The translations under genes were made by a program, and so were the position numbers. 60,191 bases of DNA, from positions 1-60,191 of the forward strand of contig JBBQKI010000011.1 of the NCBI GenBank assembly GCA_038326725.1. The letters run 5' to 3'. Of this stretch, positions 7,641 through 16,958 are shown one piece after another. The first letter of the stretch is position 1, and each line of letters opens with the position of its first letter. A model generated the notes under the pieces. That model was not told the origin of the DNA. It saw only the letters and a list, made by a program, of their open reading frames with translations, and searched no databases. Origin of the DNA: JBBQKI01 sp038326725 (GTDB taxonomy: Bacteria; Bacteroidota; Bacteroidia; Flavobacteriales; Flavobacteriaceae).

Positions 7641-9452
7641 ATGAGTACAAAAGAAACAACAAACAACGAACTTCTCCGTGGCGGCCAATTCCTCGTAAAA
7701 GCAACCTTGTGTAATGACATTTTCACTCCCGAGGATTTTTCCGAAGAACAAAAAATGATGCGCGATTCCGTGAAGGAATTTGTGGACCGCGAAATCTGGC
7801 CTCACAAGGACCGCTTTGAAAATAAAGATTACGCCTTTACGGAAGAAGTGATGCGCAAGGCAGGCGAATTGGGCCTTTTGGGGGTTACCGTTCCTGAAGC
7901 ATATGGCGGGTTAGGAATGGATTTCGTGACCACCATGTTGGTTTGCGATTATATCTCGGGCGCAACTGGTTCTTTTAGTACCGCTTTTGGTGCACACACA
8001 GGAATCGGGACTTTACCGATAACCCTTTACGGCACCGAAGAACAAAAGAAAAAATATGTCCCCAAACTGGCCACCGGAGAGTGGTTTGGATCTTATTGCT
8101 TAACCGAACCCGGGGCGGGAAGCGATGCCAATAGCGGAAAAACAAAAGCCGTGCTCTCGGAAGACGGATCACATTATAAAATCAGCGGCCAAAAAATGTG
8201 GATTTCCAATGCGGGATTCTGTAATGTGATGATTGTTTTCGCAAGGATTGAAAATGATAAATACATTACAGGTTTCATCGTTGAAAATGAAGCCTCAAAC
8301 GGTATCACCATGGGAGAGGAAGAAAATAAATTGGGCATCCACGCTTCTTCAACCCGTCAGGTCTTTTTTAACGATACAAAAGTCCCGGTGGAAAACATGC
8401 TTGCCGAGCGTGGCGAAGGTTTCAAAATTGCAATGAACGCTTTGAATGTGGGCCGTATAAAACTTGCTGCGGCCTGTTTGGATGCACAAAGGCGGGTGAT
8501 TTCGGGGGCTGTGAAATATGCAAACGAACGGGTACAATTTGATGTTCCCATTTCAAATTTCGGGGCCATTAAATTGAAATTGGCAGAAATGGCCACCTCT
8601 TGTTATGCCGGTGAGTCTGCTTCATACCGGGCCGCAAAGAATATCGAGGACAGGATTGTGGCTAGAAAAAATGATGGAAACCCAAATAACGAAGCAGAAC
8701 TGAAAGGTGTTGAAGAATATGCTATTGAATGCTCAATTTTGAAAGTAGCGGTTTCGGAAGACCTTCAGAATTGTAGCGATGAAGGCATACAGATTTTTGG
8801 GGGCATGGGGTTTTCAAAGGACACGCCAATGGAATCTGCATGGCGCGATGCGCGAATAGCGCGGATTTATGAAGGAACAAATGAAATAAACCGAATGCTT
8901 GCCGTGGGTATGCTCATCAAAAAAGCGATGAAGGGCCACGTGGAATTTTTGGCTCCTGCCACTGCGGTGGGGCAGGAATTAACGGGAATTCCCTCATTTG
9001 AAACTGCGGATTATTCTGAAACACTTTCAGAGGAAAAAGCCATAATCGCTAATTTAAAAAAAGTCTTTTTGATGGTTGCCGGAAGTGCAATTCAAAAATA
9101 TGGGCCGGATTTGGAGGAACACCAACAATTGCTTTTGGCTTCTGCTGATATTTTGATTGAAATTTATATGGCCGAAAGTGCTGTCCTTCGTGCCGAAAAG
9201 AATGCAAAAAGTTTGGGAAACGAAGCGCAGAAAGAACAAATAGCTATGGCAAAATTGTATTTATACCATGCTGTGGATTTGGTTTCACAAAAAGCAAAAG
9301 AGGGAATTGTTTCCTTTTCTGAAGGCGATGAACAACGGATGATGCTCATGGGTTTAAAACGATTTACAAAATATCAAAACCAGCCGAATGTTTCAGAATT
9401 GCGGAATATTATTGCGGAAAAAGTCATTTCGGAAAATCAATATCCTTTTTAA
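7641..9452 (+). CDS. fadE: Acyl-CoA dehydrogenase (FadE type, long form)
   Basis: The 603-residue flavoenzyme makes the trans-2-enoyl-CoA in the first oxidative step. The N-terminal helical domain starts near residue 35 (EEQKMMRDSVKEF), the FAD/substrate motif YCLTEPGAGSDA is near 152, and the catalytic Glu is in IYEGTNEI near 412. A C-terminal extension of about 170 residues follows; this long form resembles Bacillus FadE and VLCAD-like enzymes more than the 380-residue medium-chain type. It ends the operon and is followed by a strong terminator at 9472-9499. Its electrons would pass through ETF, whose genes are not in this window. Confidence 0.94.
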   Translation: MSTKETTNNELLRGGQFLVKATLCNDIFTPEDFSEEQKMMRDSVKEFVDREIWPHKDRFENKDYAFTEEVMRKAGELGLLGVTVPEAYGGLGMDFVTTMLVCDYISGATGSFSTAFGAHTGIGTLPITLYGTEEQKKKYVPKLATGEWFGSYCLTEPGAGSDANSGKTKAVLSEDGSHYKISGQKMWISNAGFCNVMIVFARIENDKYITGFIVENEASNGITMGEEENKLGIHASSTRQVFFNDTKVPVENMLAERGEGFKIAMNALNVGRIKLAAACLDAQRRVISGAVKYANERVQFDVPISNFGAIKLKLAEMATSCYAGESASYRAAKNIEDRIVARKNDGNPNNEAELKGVEEYAIECSILKVAVSEDLQNCSDEGIQIFGGMGFSKDTPMESAWRDARIARIYEGTNEINRMLAVGMLIKKAMKGHVEFLAPATAVGQELTGIPSFETADYSETLSEEKAIIANLKKVFLMVAGSAIQKYGPDLEEHQQLLLASADILIEIYMAESAVLRAEKNAKSLGNEAQKEQIAMAKLYLYHAVDLVSQKAKEGIVSFSEGDEQRMMLMGLKRFTKYQNQPNVSELRNIIAEKVISENQYPF

Positions 9453-9471
9453 AAATAGAATTTTTTAATTT

Positions 9472-9501
9472 AAAACCGCTTTTCAAAAGAAGCGGTTTTT
9501 C
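9472..9501 (+). terminator. Rho-independent terminator of the fad operon
   Basis: A perfect 10-bp stem (AAAACCGCTT / AAGCGGTTTT) with an 8-base loop ends in T5, 20 bases after the fadE stop. Confidence 0.88.
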
Positions 9502-9517
9502 ATTTTAATAATGGCTT

Positions 9518-9525
9518 TACTTTTG
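9518..9525 (+). promoter_or_regulatory. Candidate -7 box (TAnnTTTG) for the beta-propeller gene
   Basis: TACTTTTG fits the Bacteroidota -7 consensus and lies 25 bases before the ATG at 9551, just after the fad terminator. No convincing -33 TTTG is seen at the expected distance. Confidence 0.45.
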
Positions 9526-9550
9526 CAGTAATTCGTCCTAAAATCAAAAG

Positions 9551-10411
9551 ATGAAAACAATACTTTCCATTACCGTTTTGTTAGTTTTTGTAAACCTTTA
9601 TTCCCAACAAAACACCGAAGTCTATGTTTTTGATATTCAAAAAGCATACGAAGGTTTGGAGATTTTGAACCTCCGAAACATTTCGAACAATCCCGGTTAC
9701 GACAATCAGCCTTCGTTTATAAATAACGATGAAATTCTTTTTGCGGGCAACAATAATGGCCAAACGGACATTGCAAAATATAATTTGAAAACCAATGAAA
9801 AAATTTGGATCAATGCCACCACCCCCGGCGGCGAATTTTCCCCACAGCAAATCCCGGGAAGGGAAAATATAGCGGCCGTTCGGTTGGACCCCAACGGACT
9901 GCAAAGGATTTACGAATACTCAAATGGGCAAAAACCTGTACAACTCATCGAGGATATGCAAGTTGCCTATTTTGCATTTTATGATGAAAACACTTTGGTT
10001 TCCACGGTTTTGAACCATGACGAAATGGATTTGGTAGTTTCCAACCTTAATGAAAAAAGCACCGATACTCTATTGCAAAACGCCGGAAGGGCCATTCATA
10101 AAGTGCCAAATTCCCATTACATCAGTTATACTTCAATAAACAGTGAAGGAAACCACGAGGTTTTTTTGCTCGATTTGAAAACGCAAGAAAGTTATTTTGT
10201 GTGCCAACTCCCCATCGGCATAATTGATTTCACATGGCTAAGTGAAACCCAAATGCTTTTGGGCAGCGGGAATAAACTTTATTTATATGATTCGCTCGGA
10301 ACTTCCGATTGGACCGAAGTTGCTGTTTTGGAACATGGCTTATCAAATATCACGAGACTTGCAGTAAGCCCAGACGGGAAACGATTGGCCTTGGTGGCCG
10401 AGCCCAATTGA
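9551..10411 (+). CDS. Secreted TolB-like beta-propeller protein
   Basis: The protein has 286 residues. It begins with a signal peptide (KTILSITVLLVFVNLYSQQ) probably cleaved near residue 18. The rest shows repeats of the PD40/TolB kind: blocks such as YDNQPSFINNDEILFAG, GEFSPQQIPG and LAVSPDGKRLALV. These form propeller blades that usually mediate protein or ligand binding outside the cytoplasm. No catalytic domain is visible, so this is probably a stand-alone propeller. It is shorter than the propeller half of the amidohydrolase fusion at 13632. Its role is unknown. Confidence 0.82.
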   Translation: MKTILSITVLLVFVNLYSQQNTEVYVFDIQKAYEGLEILNLRNISNNPGYDNQPSFINNDEILFAGNNNGQTDIAKYNLKTNEKIWINATTPGGEFSPQQIPGRENIAAVRLDPNGLQRIYEYSNGQKPVQLIEDMQVAYFAFYDENTLVSTVLNHDEMDLVVSNLNEKSTDTLLQNAGRAIHKVPNSHYISYTSINSEGNHEVFLLDLKTQESYFVCQLPIGIIDFTWLSETQMLLGSGNKLYLYDSLGTSDWTEVAVLEHGLSNITRLAVSPDGKRLALVAEPN

Positions 10412-10497
10412 TAGGCTTTATTGGGTTAAATCCATTTTGAAAACCAAATCCAACCCTTTTAATTTCTTTTGTTTATTTTTAAACAAATTCTCAAAAA

Positions 10498-11829
10498 ATG
10501 AAAACTTTTGCTTCGTTCCTCCTTTTATTTCTTGCTTTTAGTAGCTATTGCCAAACCAACCAAAAAATCTACGATATCATCAATTCCGTTTCCCCGGAAA
10601 GAATTGAGGCAGATATAACCATACTGGCAAATTTCGGCACCCGAAATACTTTCAGCGATACCATTAACAATACTCGTGGCATTGGTGCGGCTAGAAGATG
10701 GATAAAATTAGAGTTCGACGAAATTTCAAAACAATGCGGTAATTGTCTCGATGTCTTTTTTCAAAAGGATTTGGTCTTGTCCCAAGGAAATGACCGAATT
10801 CCATTTGATACTTGGATCGTGAATGTGGCGGCGGTGCAAAAAGGCACAAAATACCCGAACCGATATATCATTATGAGCGGTGATATCGATTCGCGCAACA
10901 GCGATGGAAACGATTTCACAAAGGATGCGCCCGGTGCCAACGATAATGCCAGCGGGATGGCCGGGACTATGGAAGCCGCGCGGGTACTTTCTAAATACAA
11001 ATTTGAAAATAGCATTATTTATTTGGGATTGAGTGGCGAAGAACAAGGCCTGTTCGGGGGAAAAGGTTTTGCGGAATACGCAAAAGCAAAAGGTTGGGAA
11101 ATCATAGGGGTTTTCAATAACGATATGATCGGCAATATTGAAGGCGTGAACGGGGTAATCAGCAACCGTGATTTTCGGATTTTTAGTGAACCCGTACCGC
11201 CCACCGAAACCGAGAAGGAACGGCAGGCTAGAAGATTTTATGGGGGCGAGGTTGATGGCATTTCTCGCCAACTGGCGCGTTACGTGCATAAAACCACCCA
11301 AACCTATATGCCCGAAATGAACCCGATTCTAGTTTACCGATTGGACCGATTTGGCAGAGGCGGACATCACCGCCCTTTTAACGATTTGGGCTGGGCTGGA
11401 ATCCGGATTATGGAAGCCCACGAAAATTATACCCAACAGCATCAGGATTTGCGTACCGAAAACGGAATTGAATATGGCGATAAACTGGAATTCGTGAATT
11501 TTGATTACGCGGCAAAACTTACCGCCGTGAACGCTATAAATTTGGCAAGCCTTGCGTGGGCGCCCCCCGCCCCGACCAACGTTGCCATAGGGGGTATTGT
11601 GGAGCCATCTGCCAAACTAAAATGGGAAAAAGTTGAGGGCGCCGTTGGCTACAAAATCTATTGGCGCGACACCACCTCCCCAACTTGGAACAACAGCCGT
11701 TATGTAAGCGATGTTTCGGAATTTACTTTAGAAGGAATTGTAATCGATAATTATTTTTTTGGAGTTGCATCGGTTGGCAAAGATGGTTTTGAAAGCGTGG
11801 TGGTTTTTCCCAATTCGGTATTTAGGTAA
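10498..11829 (+). CDS. Secreted M28-family metallopeptidase
   Basis: The protein has 443 residues with a signal peptide at 1-18 (ends SSYCQ). The M28 zinc-peptidase core spans about 40-350: GANDNASG near 147 (bridging Asp), SGEEQG near 180 (general base and ligand Glu), NNDMIGN near 208 (Asp ligand) and a His near 304 (EAHENY). The first ligand, normally a His in a GHxDS motif, is replaced: GDIDSR near 129 has Asp at that place. A C-terminal fibronectin-type-III-like region (ANVAIGG to the end) follows. M28 enzymes of this kind are aminopeptidases acting on extracellular peptides. It is followed closely by an M1 peptidase, suggesting a shared role in peptide feeding. The substitution may be a subfamily trait or weaken zinc binding. 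Confidence 0.88.
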   Translation: MKTFASFLLLFLAFSSYCQTNQKIYDIINSVSPERIEADITILANFGTRNTFSDTINNTRGIGAARRWIKLEFDEISKQCGNCLDVFFQKDLVLSQGNDRIPFDTWIVNVAAVQKGTKYPNRYIIMSGDIDSRNSDGNDFTKDAPGANDNASGMAGTMEAARVLSKYKFENSIIYLGLSGEEQGLFGGKGFAEYAKAKGWEIIGVFNNDMIGNIEGVNGVISNRDFRIFSEPVPPTETEKERQARRFYGGEVDGISRQLARYVHKTTQTYMPEMNPILVYRLDRFGRGGHHRPFNDLGWAGIRIMEAHENYTQQHQDLRTENGIEYGDKLEFVNFDYAAKLTAVNAINLASLAWAPPAPTNVAIGGIVEPSAKLKWEKVEGAVGYKIYWRDTTSPTWNNSRYVSDVSEFTLEGIVIDNYFFGVASVGKDGFESVVVFPNSVFR

Positions 11830-11839
11830 TTTGAAAACA

Positions 11840-11863
11840 CCCCCTGCCCCCCTCAAAGGGGAA
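11840..11863. repeat. GC-rich dispersed repeat, forward copy
   Basis: A C-rich then G-rich run (CCCCCTGCCCCC ... AAAGGGGAA) just after the M28 stop. It is an inverted relative of 11918-11942, which lies inside the next coding region, and a relative of 36030-36053. Confidence 0.65.
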
Positions 11864-11886
11864 GTAAAACGAAAAACAAAAATATT

Positions 11887-13560
11887 ATGAATATAATTTC
11901 ATTTAATGCAAAAACAATTCCGCCTTCGAAGGGGGTTAGGGGAATGTTCGCCATCGCAGTTCTAATGTTTCTTTCATTCAACTCTTTTGCGCAAGAATTC
12001 ACCCGCCAAGATTCCCTTCGTGGCAGCATCACATCGGAAAGAGCGTGGTGGGAATTAATGCATTATGATTTGAATGTTGAAGTTTCACCCGAAGAAAAAT
12101 CAATAAAAGGAACAAACACCATTTCTTATAAAGTACTGGAAGAAAAAAAGGTTATGCAAATCGATTTGCAACCCCCGATGAAGATTGAAAAAATCCTTCA
12201 GGGTGGAAAGGAAATCCCTTTTATTTCCGAGGGCAATGCTCATTTTGTACAAATTCAAGATAAACAAGAAAAGGGTAAAGAATATGAGATTACGGTTTAT
12301 TTTTCCGGAAAACCACGAGAAGCCAGAAACGCCCCGTGGGACGGCGGATTTTCATGGAAAAAAGATAATAATGGAAAGCATTTTATTGCCACTTCAAACC
12401 AAGGCATCGGTTCCAGCATTTGGTGGCCAAACAAAGACCACCCTTACGATGAGCCGGATAACGGGGCTTCCATCGCTATTACAGCACCAAAAGATTTGAT
12501 GGCAGTTTCAAACGGACGACTTATAAAATGGGAAGAAAATGGCGATTTAAAAACTTGGATTTGGGAAGTAAAAAACCCTATCAATAACTACGGAATTAAT
12601 ATCAATATTGGGGATTACGTTCATTTTGGGGAAAAATATGAAGGGGAAAAGGGAACGTTGGATATGGATTATTATGTTTTGCGGGACAATTTAGGAAAAG
12701 CTAAAAACCAATTCAAACAAGCCCCAATGACCATAGAAGCCTTTGAACATTGGTTTGGCCCCTACCCTTTTTATGAAGATAGTTTTAAGTTGGTGGAAGT
12801 ACCCTATTTGGGGATGGAGCATCAAAGCAGCGTTACGTATGGCAATAAATATATGAACGGCTATTTAGGCAACGATCTCTCCGGTTCGGGTTGGGGGCTA
12901 AAGTTTGACTTCATCATTATCCACGAAGTGGGCCACGAATGGTTCGCAAACAATATCACCAATAACGACGTTGCAGATATGTGGTTGCACGAAGGTTTTA
13001 CTGCCTATTCCGAAAGTTTGTACCTCGATTTTCATTTTGGAAAGCAAGCTGCGTCCGAATATGTATTTGGTACTCGGCAGTTAATTCAAAACGACAGGCC
13101 CCTTATTGGCGAGTATAATGTAAATAAATCAGGAAGCGGCGATATGTATTACAAGGGCGCGAATATTTTGCAAACCCTTCGGCAATTGATCGAGGATGAT
13201 TCAAAATGGCGGAAAATCCTTCGTGGATTGAATGAAAAATTTTATCATCAAACCGTAAGCAGTAAACAAGTGGAAGATTATATAAGCAAACAAAAAGGTG
13301 CAGATCTTTCTGTTTTTTTTGATCAATATCTAAGGACTACCATGGTACCGAAAGTAGAATATAAAATTGACGGGAACAATTTGGATTTCAGGTATGCAAA
13401 CGTCATTAAAAATTTTGATATGCCCGTGATTGCTTTGATAAACGGAAAGGAAGAATGGATTTTTCCGAAATCAAATTGGAGCAAAAAAGTATTTTCCAAT
13501 CCCATAAAAACCATGGAAATCAAAAAAGATTTTTATGTGAATAGTGAGTCCGTAGAATGA
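11887..13560 (+). CDS. M1-family zinc aminopeptidase, secreted
   Basis: The protein has 557 residues and lacks the long C-terminal ERAP-type domain, as do many Bacteroidota M1 enzymes. The zinc motif HEVGHEWF is near residue 346, with the third ligand Glu 18 residues on in WLHEGFTAYSE. The exopeptidase motif is GMEHQ near 310 in place of GAMEN. A hydrophobic signal (MFAIAVLMFLSFNSFAQ) ends near residue 35. Translation probably starts at 11887; residues 11-19 (IPPSKGVRG) are encoded by a GC-rich dispersed repeat. A start at 11944 would remove the basic residues before the hydrophobic core. The enzyme trims N-terminal residues from peptides in the periplasm or outside. A fragment of a related C-terminus occurs at 18096-18185. 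Confidence 0.92.
   Translation: MNIISFNAKTIPPSKGVRGMFAIAVLMFLSFNSFAQEFTRQDSLRGSITSERAWWELMHYDLNVEVSPEEKSIKGTNTISYKVLEEKKVMQIDLQPPMKIEKILQGGKEIPFISEGNAHFVQIQDKQEKGKEYEITVYFSGKPREARNAPWDGGFSWKKDNNGKHFIATSNQGIGSSIWWPNKDHPYDEPDNGASIAITAPKDLMAVSNGRLIKWEENGDLKTWIWEVKNPINNYGININIGDYVHFGEKYEGEKGTLDMDYYVLRDNLGKAKNQFKQAPMTIEAFEHWFGPYPFYEDSFKLVEVPYLGMEHQSSVTYGNKYMNGYLGNDLSGSGWGLKFDFIIIHEVGHEWFANNITNNDVADMWLHEGFTAYSESLYLDFHFGKQAASEYVFGTRQLIQNDRPLIGEYNVNKSGSGDMYYKGANILQTLRQLIEDDSKWRKILRGLNEKFYHQTVSSKQVEDYISKQKGADLSVFFDQYLRTTMVPKVEYKIDGNNLDFRYANVIKNFDMPVIALINGKEEWIFPKSNWSKKVFSNPIKTMEIKKDFYVNSESVE
11918..11942. repeat. GC-rich dispersed repeat, reverse copy inside the M1 signal peptide
   Basis: TTCCGCCTTCGAAGGGGG plus TTAGGGG is the reverse-complement form of the 11840 repeat and similar to 36030-36053. 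Here it is translated as part of the N-terminus of the M1 peptidase. Confidence 0.65.
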
Positions 13561-13600
13561 TTGCAAAGGTTTTTTAAATCTGCTGTTCTTAAAGTTTCGC

Positions 13601-13608
13601 TACTTTTG
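13601..13608 (+). promoter_or_regulatory. Candidate -7 box (TAnnTTTG) for the amidohydrolase fusion
   Basis: TACTTTTG lies 23 bases before the ATG at 13632. It matches the Bacteroidota -7 consensus; a -33 element is not obvious. Confidence 0.45.
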
Positions 13609-13631
13609 AAAAACTACAAATAAATGTATTT

Positions 13632-16600
13632 ATGAAAATTACCTCCTTTCTGCTACTACTTGTTATTTCCACTACGGTTTTCGCACAAAAAAAAGATAAA
13701 AAGAAGAAAGAAAAAGAAGAACCAAAATGGGAAGTATCCAATCCCGGAAAAGATTTCAACTATAAAACGCATTCCTTTTCCACAGATGAAGGAACGTGGA
13801 TGAATTTAGACGTAAGTCCGGATGGCAAATCTATTGTTTTTGATCTCTTGGGCGATGTTTACGTTTTGCCAATCGAAGGCGGAAAAGCAAAAGTACTTAG
13901 AGCGGGAATTCCCTTTGAAGTTCAACCAAAGTTCAGCCCAGACGGAACTAAAATTTCCTTTACCAGTGATGCCGGTGGCGGGGACAATATTTGGGTTATG
14001 GATGCGGATGGAACCAATGCCAAACAAGTTACAAAAGAAGATTTCAAATTGCTGAACAACGCCGTGTGGAGCGCCGATGGAAACTATCTTTTTGCCCGTA
14101 AACATTTTACTTCGGAAAGAAGTTTGGGCGCGGGCGAAATATGGCAATTCCACAAATCCGGGGGTGAAGGACTTCAGCTCACCAAACGCAAAAATGATCA
14201 ACAGGATTTGGGCGAACCTTTTTCATCGCCAGACGGAAAGTATATCTATTACAGTGAAGATTTATATCCGGGCGGTTCGTTTCAATACAACAAAGACCCA
14301 AATGACCAGATTTATGCTATTAAACGTTATGAATTTGAAACCGGTGAAACCGAAAACATTACCGGTGGCCCGGGAAGTGCTTCAAGACCTACACTCTCCC
14401 GCGATGGAAAAAAACTGGCTTTCATAAAAAGGGTCCGTACCAAAAGTGTTCTCTTTATACAAGATTTGGAAACGGGCGAAGAATGGCCCATTTACGCCCA
14501 ATTAAACAAAGACCAACAGGAAGCTTGGGCTATTTTCGGGACCTACCCCAACTTCAGTTGGCTGCCAAATAATGAAGAAATCGTATTCTGGAGTGGGGGG
14601 AAAATCAATAAAATTAATGTGAATTCACTCGCAGTAACACCCATTGGCTTTACTGCAGATGTGAATATTGAATTCGCCGAGACAGTCCACTTTAACAATA
14701 AGTTGGAAACTGAATCTTTCACGCCAAAAATGATCAGACATGCCGTTACTTCACCTAACGGAAAATTTGTTGTTTTCAGTGCTCTGGGGCATCTTTATAA
14801 GAAAGAATTGCCCAATGGGGAACCACAAAGGCTGACAAACAGTACTGATTTTGAATTTGAACCCACATTTTCACCCAACGGAACGGACCTCGTTTTTGTA
14901 ACTTGGAACGATGTTGAAAAAGGAGCAATCCAAAAAATGCCCATTTCCGGTGGAACATCCATTAAGTTAACCTCCAAAAAAGGAATTTACCGTATGCCCT
15001 CTTTTTCACCGGATGGTACAAAAATTGTTTTTTTAAAGGAAAAGGGAAACACCGACCAAGGATTTACATACACTAAGAATTCAGGAATCTATACCATGGA
15101 TGTTTCTGGAAAAAACGAAACCTTTTTGGTTGATAAAGGGGAATATCCTATGTTCAGCAATAATGGCGAACGAATTTTTCTTCAAATTGGTGGCACCTAT
15201 TTCGGTGACTTGGAAAAAAAACTCATCAGTGTTAACTTAAACGGCGATGATGAAAAAACGCACGTTACTTCAAAGTACGCCAATCGCTTAATACCAAGTC
15301 CAGACAATAAATGGATTGCATTTACCAATCTTCATAAGCTTTTTGTTTCACCATTGGTTTTGAATGGACAAACCATAAATCTGGACGACAAAAGTAAATC
15401 GGTACCGGTTTCACAATTGGCAAATGATGCCGGAATAAATATACATTGGTCGCCAAATAGTGACAAATTAATGTGGACTTTGGGCGATGAATATTTCAGC
15501 AATGATTTGAAAAACCGTTTTACATTTTTGCCAGGTTCGCCGGATGAAGTGCCGGAAATAAATTTGGAAGGGACCAAAATTGGATTGGAGGCCAAAGTTG
15601 ATAGGCCCACTGGCCGTATTGCTTTTACAAATGCCCGCATCATTACTATGGATGGTGATAAAGTAATTGAAAATGGCAATATTATCATAAACGAAAATAG
15701 AATTGAGGCTTTAGGAGAAGCCTCCGAAACACCCATTCCCGCCGATGCTAAAATCTATTCCGCCGAGGGTAAAACAATTATGCCCGGAATGGTAGATGCA
15801 CACGCCCACGTGGGAGCCTTTCGTTACGGACTCCCAACACAACAATATTGGCCATTTATGGCAAATCTTGCTTTTGGTGTAACTACATCTCACGATCCTT
15901 CAGCTAACACTGAAACCGTTTTTACACTTTCTGAACTTCAAAAAACCGGCACTTTGGTTGGCCCAAGGTTATTTTCAACCGGTTTTATTCTGTACGGCGC
16001 GGATGGCGATTTTAAAGCAGTAATCAATAATTTAGAAGATGCCCGTGGTAGTGTTCGCCGTACAAAAGCTTTCGGTGCAAAGAGTGTAAAAAGTTATAAT
16101 CAGCCCAGACGGGACCAGCGCCAACAGGTTTTGCAGGCAGCCCGCGAATTGGGGATAAATGTGGTTCCCGAAGGTGGTTCTACGTTTTACCATAATATGA
16201 CCATGATAATTGATGGCCATACAGGAGTGGAGCACAACATTCCTGTAGCGCCAGTTTACAAAGACGTTTTGGAAATTTGGGGAAAAAGTGGCACGGGCTA
16301 CACCCCCACCCTAATTGTAAATTATGGGGGAATAAATGGGGAGTTTTATTATTATGAACGTGATAATGTTTGGGAAAACAAAAAATTGCTCACTTTTATC
16401 CCAAGAAGTATTGTGGACAGTCGGTCTCGCCACAGGCTGAAAGTTCCAGAGGAGGAATATGAAAATGGTCATATATTGGTTTCAAAAACTGCAAAAAACC
16501 TGAGCGATGCAGGTGTAAAAGTTAATATGGGAGCACACGGTCAATTGCAAGGGCTGGGTGCACATTGGGAAACATGGATGATTCAACAGGGCGGAATGAG

Positions 16601-16922
16601 CAATTTGGAAGCTTTACAGGCTGCAACCATAAACCCCGCAAAATACATTGGGGCCGGTGAGGATATTGGTTCTTTGGAAGTTGGGAAAATGGCAGATTTG
16701 TTGGTCCTATCAGAAAATCCATTGGAGAACATTGAGAACACCCTTTCCATTAAAATGGTCATGGTGAACGGAAGACTATATGATGCCGAAACGATGAACG
16801 AGATTGGAAACCACCCCAAAGAACGCTTGCCTTTTTTTTGGGAAATGGACAATTACAACCAAGCCTTTCCGTGGCATCAAGAAACGCATGGCTTTATGGA
16901 CGGCGGTTGTACTTGCCACTAA
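13632..16922 (+). CDS. Secreted TolB-like propeller / amidohydrolase fusion
   Basis: The protein has 1096 residues. A signal peptide (residues 1-18, ends TTVFA) is followed by a very basic stretch of Lys. Residues about 45-640 are PD40/TolB propeller repeats, with recurrent SPDGKxIxF motifs. Residues about 655-1075 form an amidohydrolase-superfamily domain: MPGMVDAHAHVG near 717-728 gives the HxH metal pair, HTGVEH and the DLLVL end of the barrel follow. The relatives are imidazolonepropionase-like hydrolases that cleave C-N bonds in cyclic amides or dipeptides. The substrate is unknown. The C-terminus ends in CTCH, an unusual Cys/His tail. It follows two exopeptidases, so it could handle peptides or peptide-derived rings outside the cytoplasm; that is inference. 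Confidence 0.9.
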   Translation: MKITSFLLLLVISTTVFAQKKDKKKKEKEEPKWEVSNPGKDFNYKTHSFSTDEGTWMNLDVSPDGKSIVFDLLGDVYVLPIEGGKAKVLRAGIPFEVQPKFSPDGTKISFTSDAGGGDNIWVMDADGTNAKQVTKEDFKLLNNAVWSADGNYLFARKHFTSERSLGAGEIWQFHKSGGEGLQLTKRKNDQQDLGEPFSSPDGKYIYYSEDLYPGGSFQYNKDPNDQIYAIKRYEFETGETENITGGPGSASRPTLSRDGKKLAFIKRVRTKSVLFIQDLETGEEWPIYAQLNKDQQEAWAIFGTYPNFSWLPNNEEIVFWSGGKINKINVNSLAVTPIGFTADVNIEFAETVHFNNKLETESFTPKMIRHAVTSPNGKFVVFSALGHLYKKELPNGEPQRLTNSTDFEFEPTFSPNGTDLVFVTWNDVEKGAIQKMPISGGTSIKLTSKKGIYRMPSFSPDGTKIVFLKEKGNTDQGFTYTKNSGIYTMDVSGKNETFLVDKGEYPMFSNNGERIFLQIGGTYFGDLEKKLISVNLNGDDEKTHVTSKYANRLIPSPDNKWIAFTNLHKLFVSPLVLNGQTINLDDKSKSVPVSQLANDAGINIHWSPNSDKLMWTLGDEYFSNDLKNRFTFLPGSPDEVPEINLEGTKIGLEAKVDRPTGRIAFTNARIITMDGDKVIENGNIIINENRIEALGEASETPIPADAKIYSAEGKTIMPGMVDAHAHVGAFRYGLPTQQYWPFMANLAFGVTTSHDPSANTETVFTLSELQKTGTLVGPRLFSTGFILYGADGDFKAVINNLEDARGSVRRTKAFGAKSVKSYNQPRRDQRQQVLQAARELGINVVPEGGSTFYHNMTMIIDGHTGVEHNIPVAPVYKDVLEIWGKSGTGYTPTLIVNYGGINGEFYYYERDNVWENKKLLTFIPRSIVDSRSRHRLKVPEEEYENGHILVSKTAKNLSDAGVKVNMGAHGQLQGLGAHWETWMIQQGGMSNLEALQAATINPAKYIGAGEDIGSLEVGKMADLLVLSENPLENIENTLSIKMVMVNGRLYDAETMNEIGNHPKERLPFFWEMDNYNQAFPWHQETHGFMDGGCTCH

Positions 16923-16958
16923 TCATCTTATATTAAATTACCAAAATGATAAACTAAA

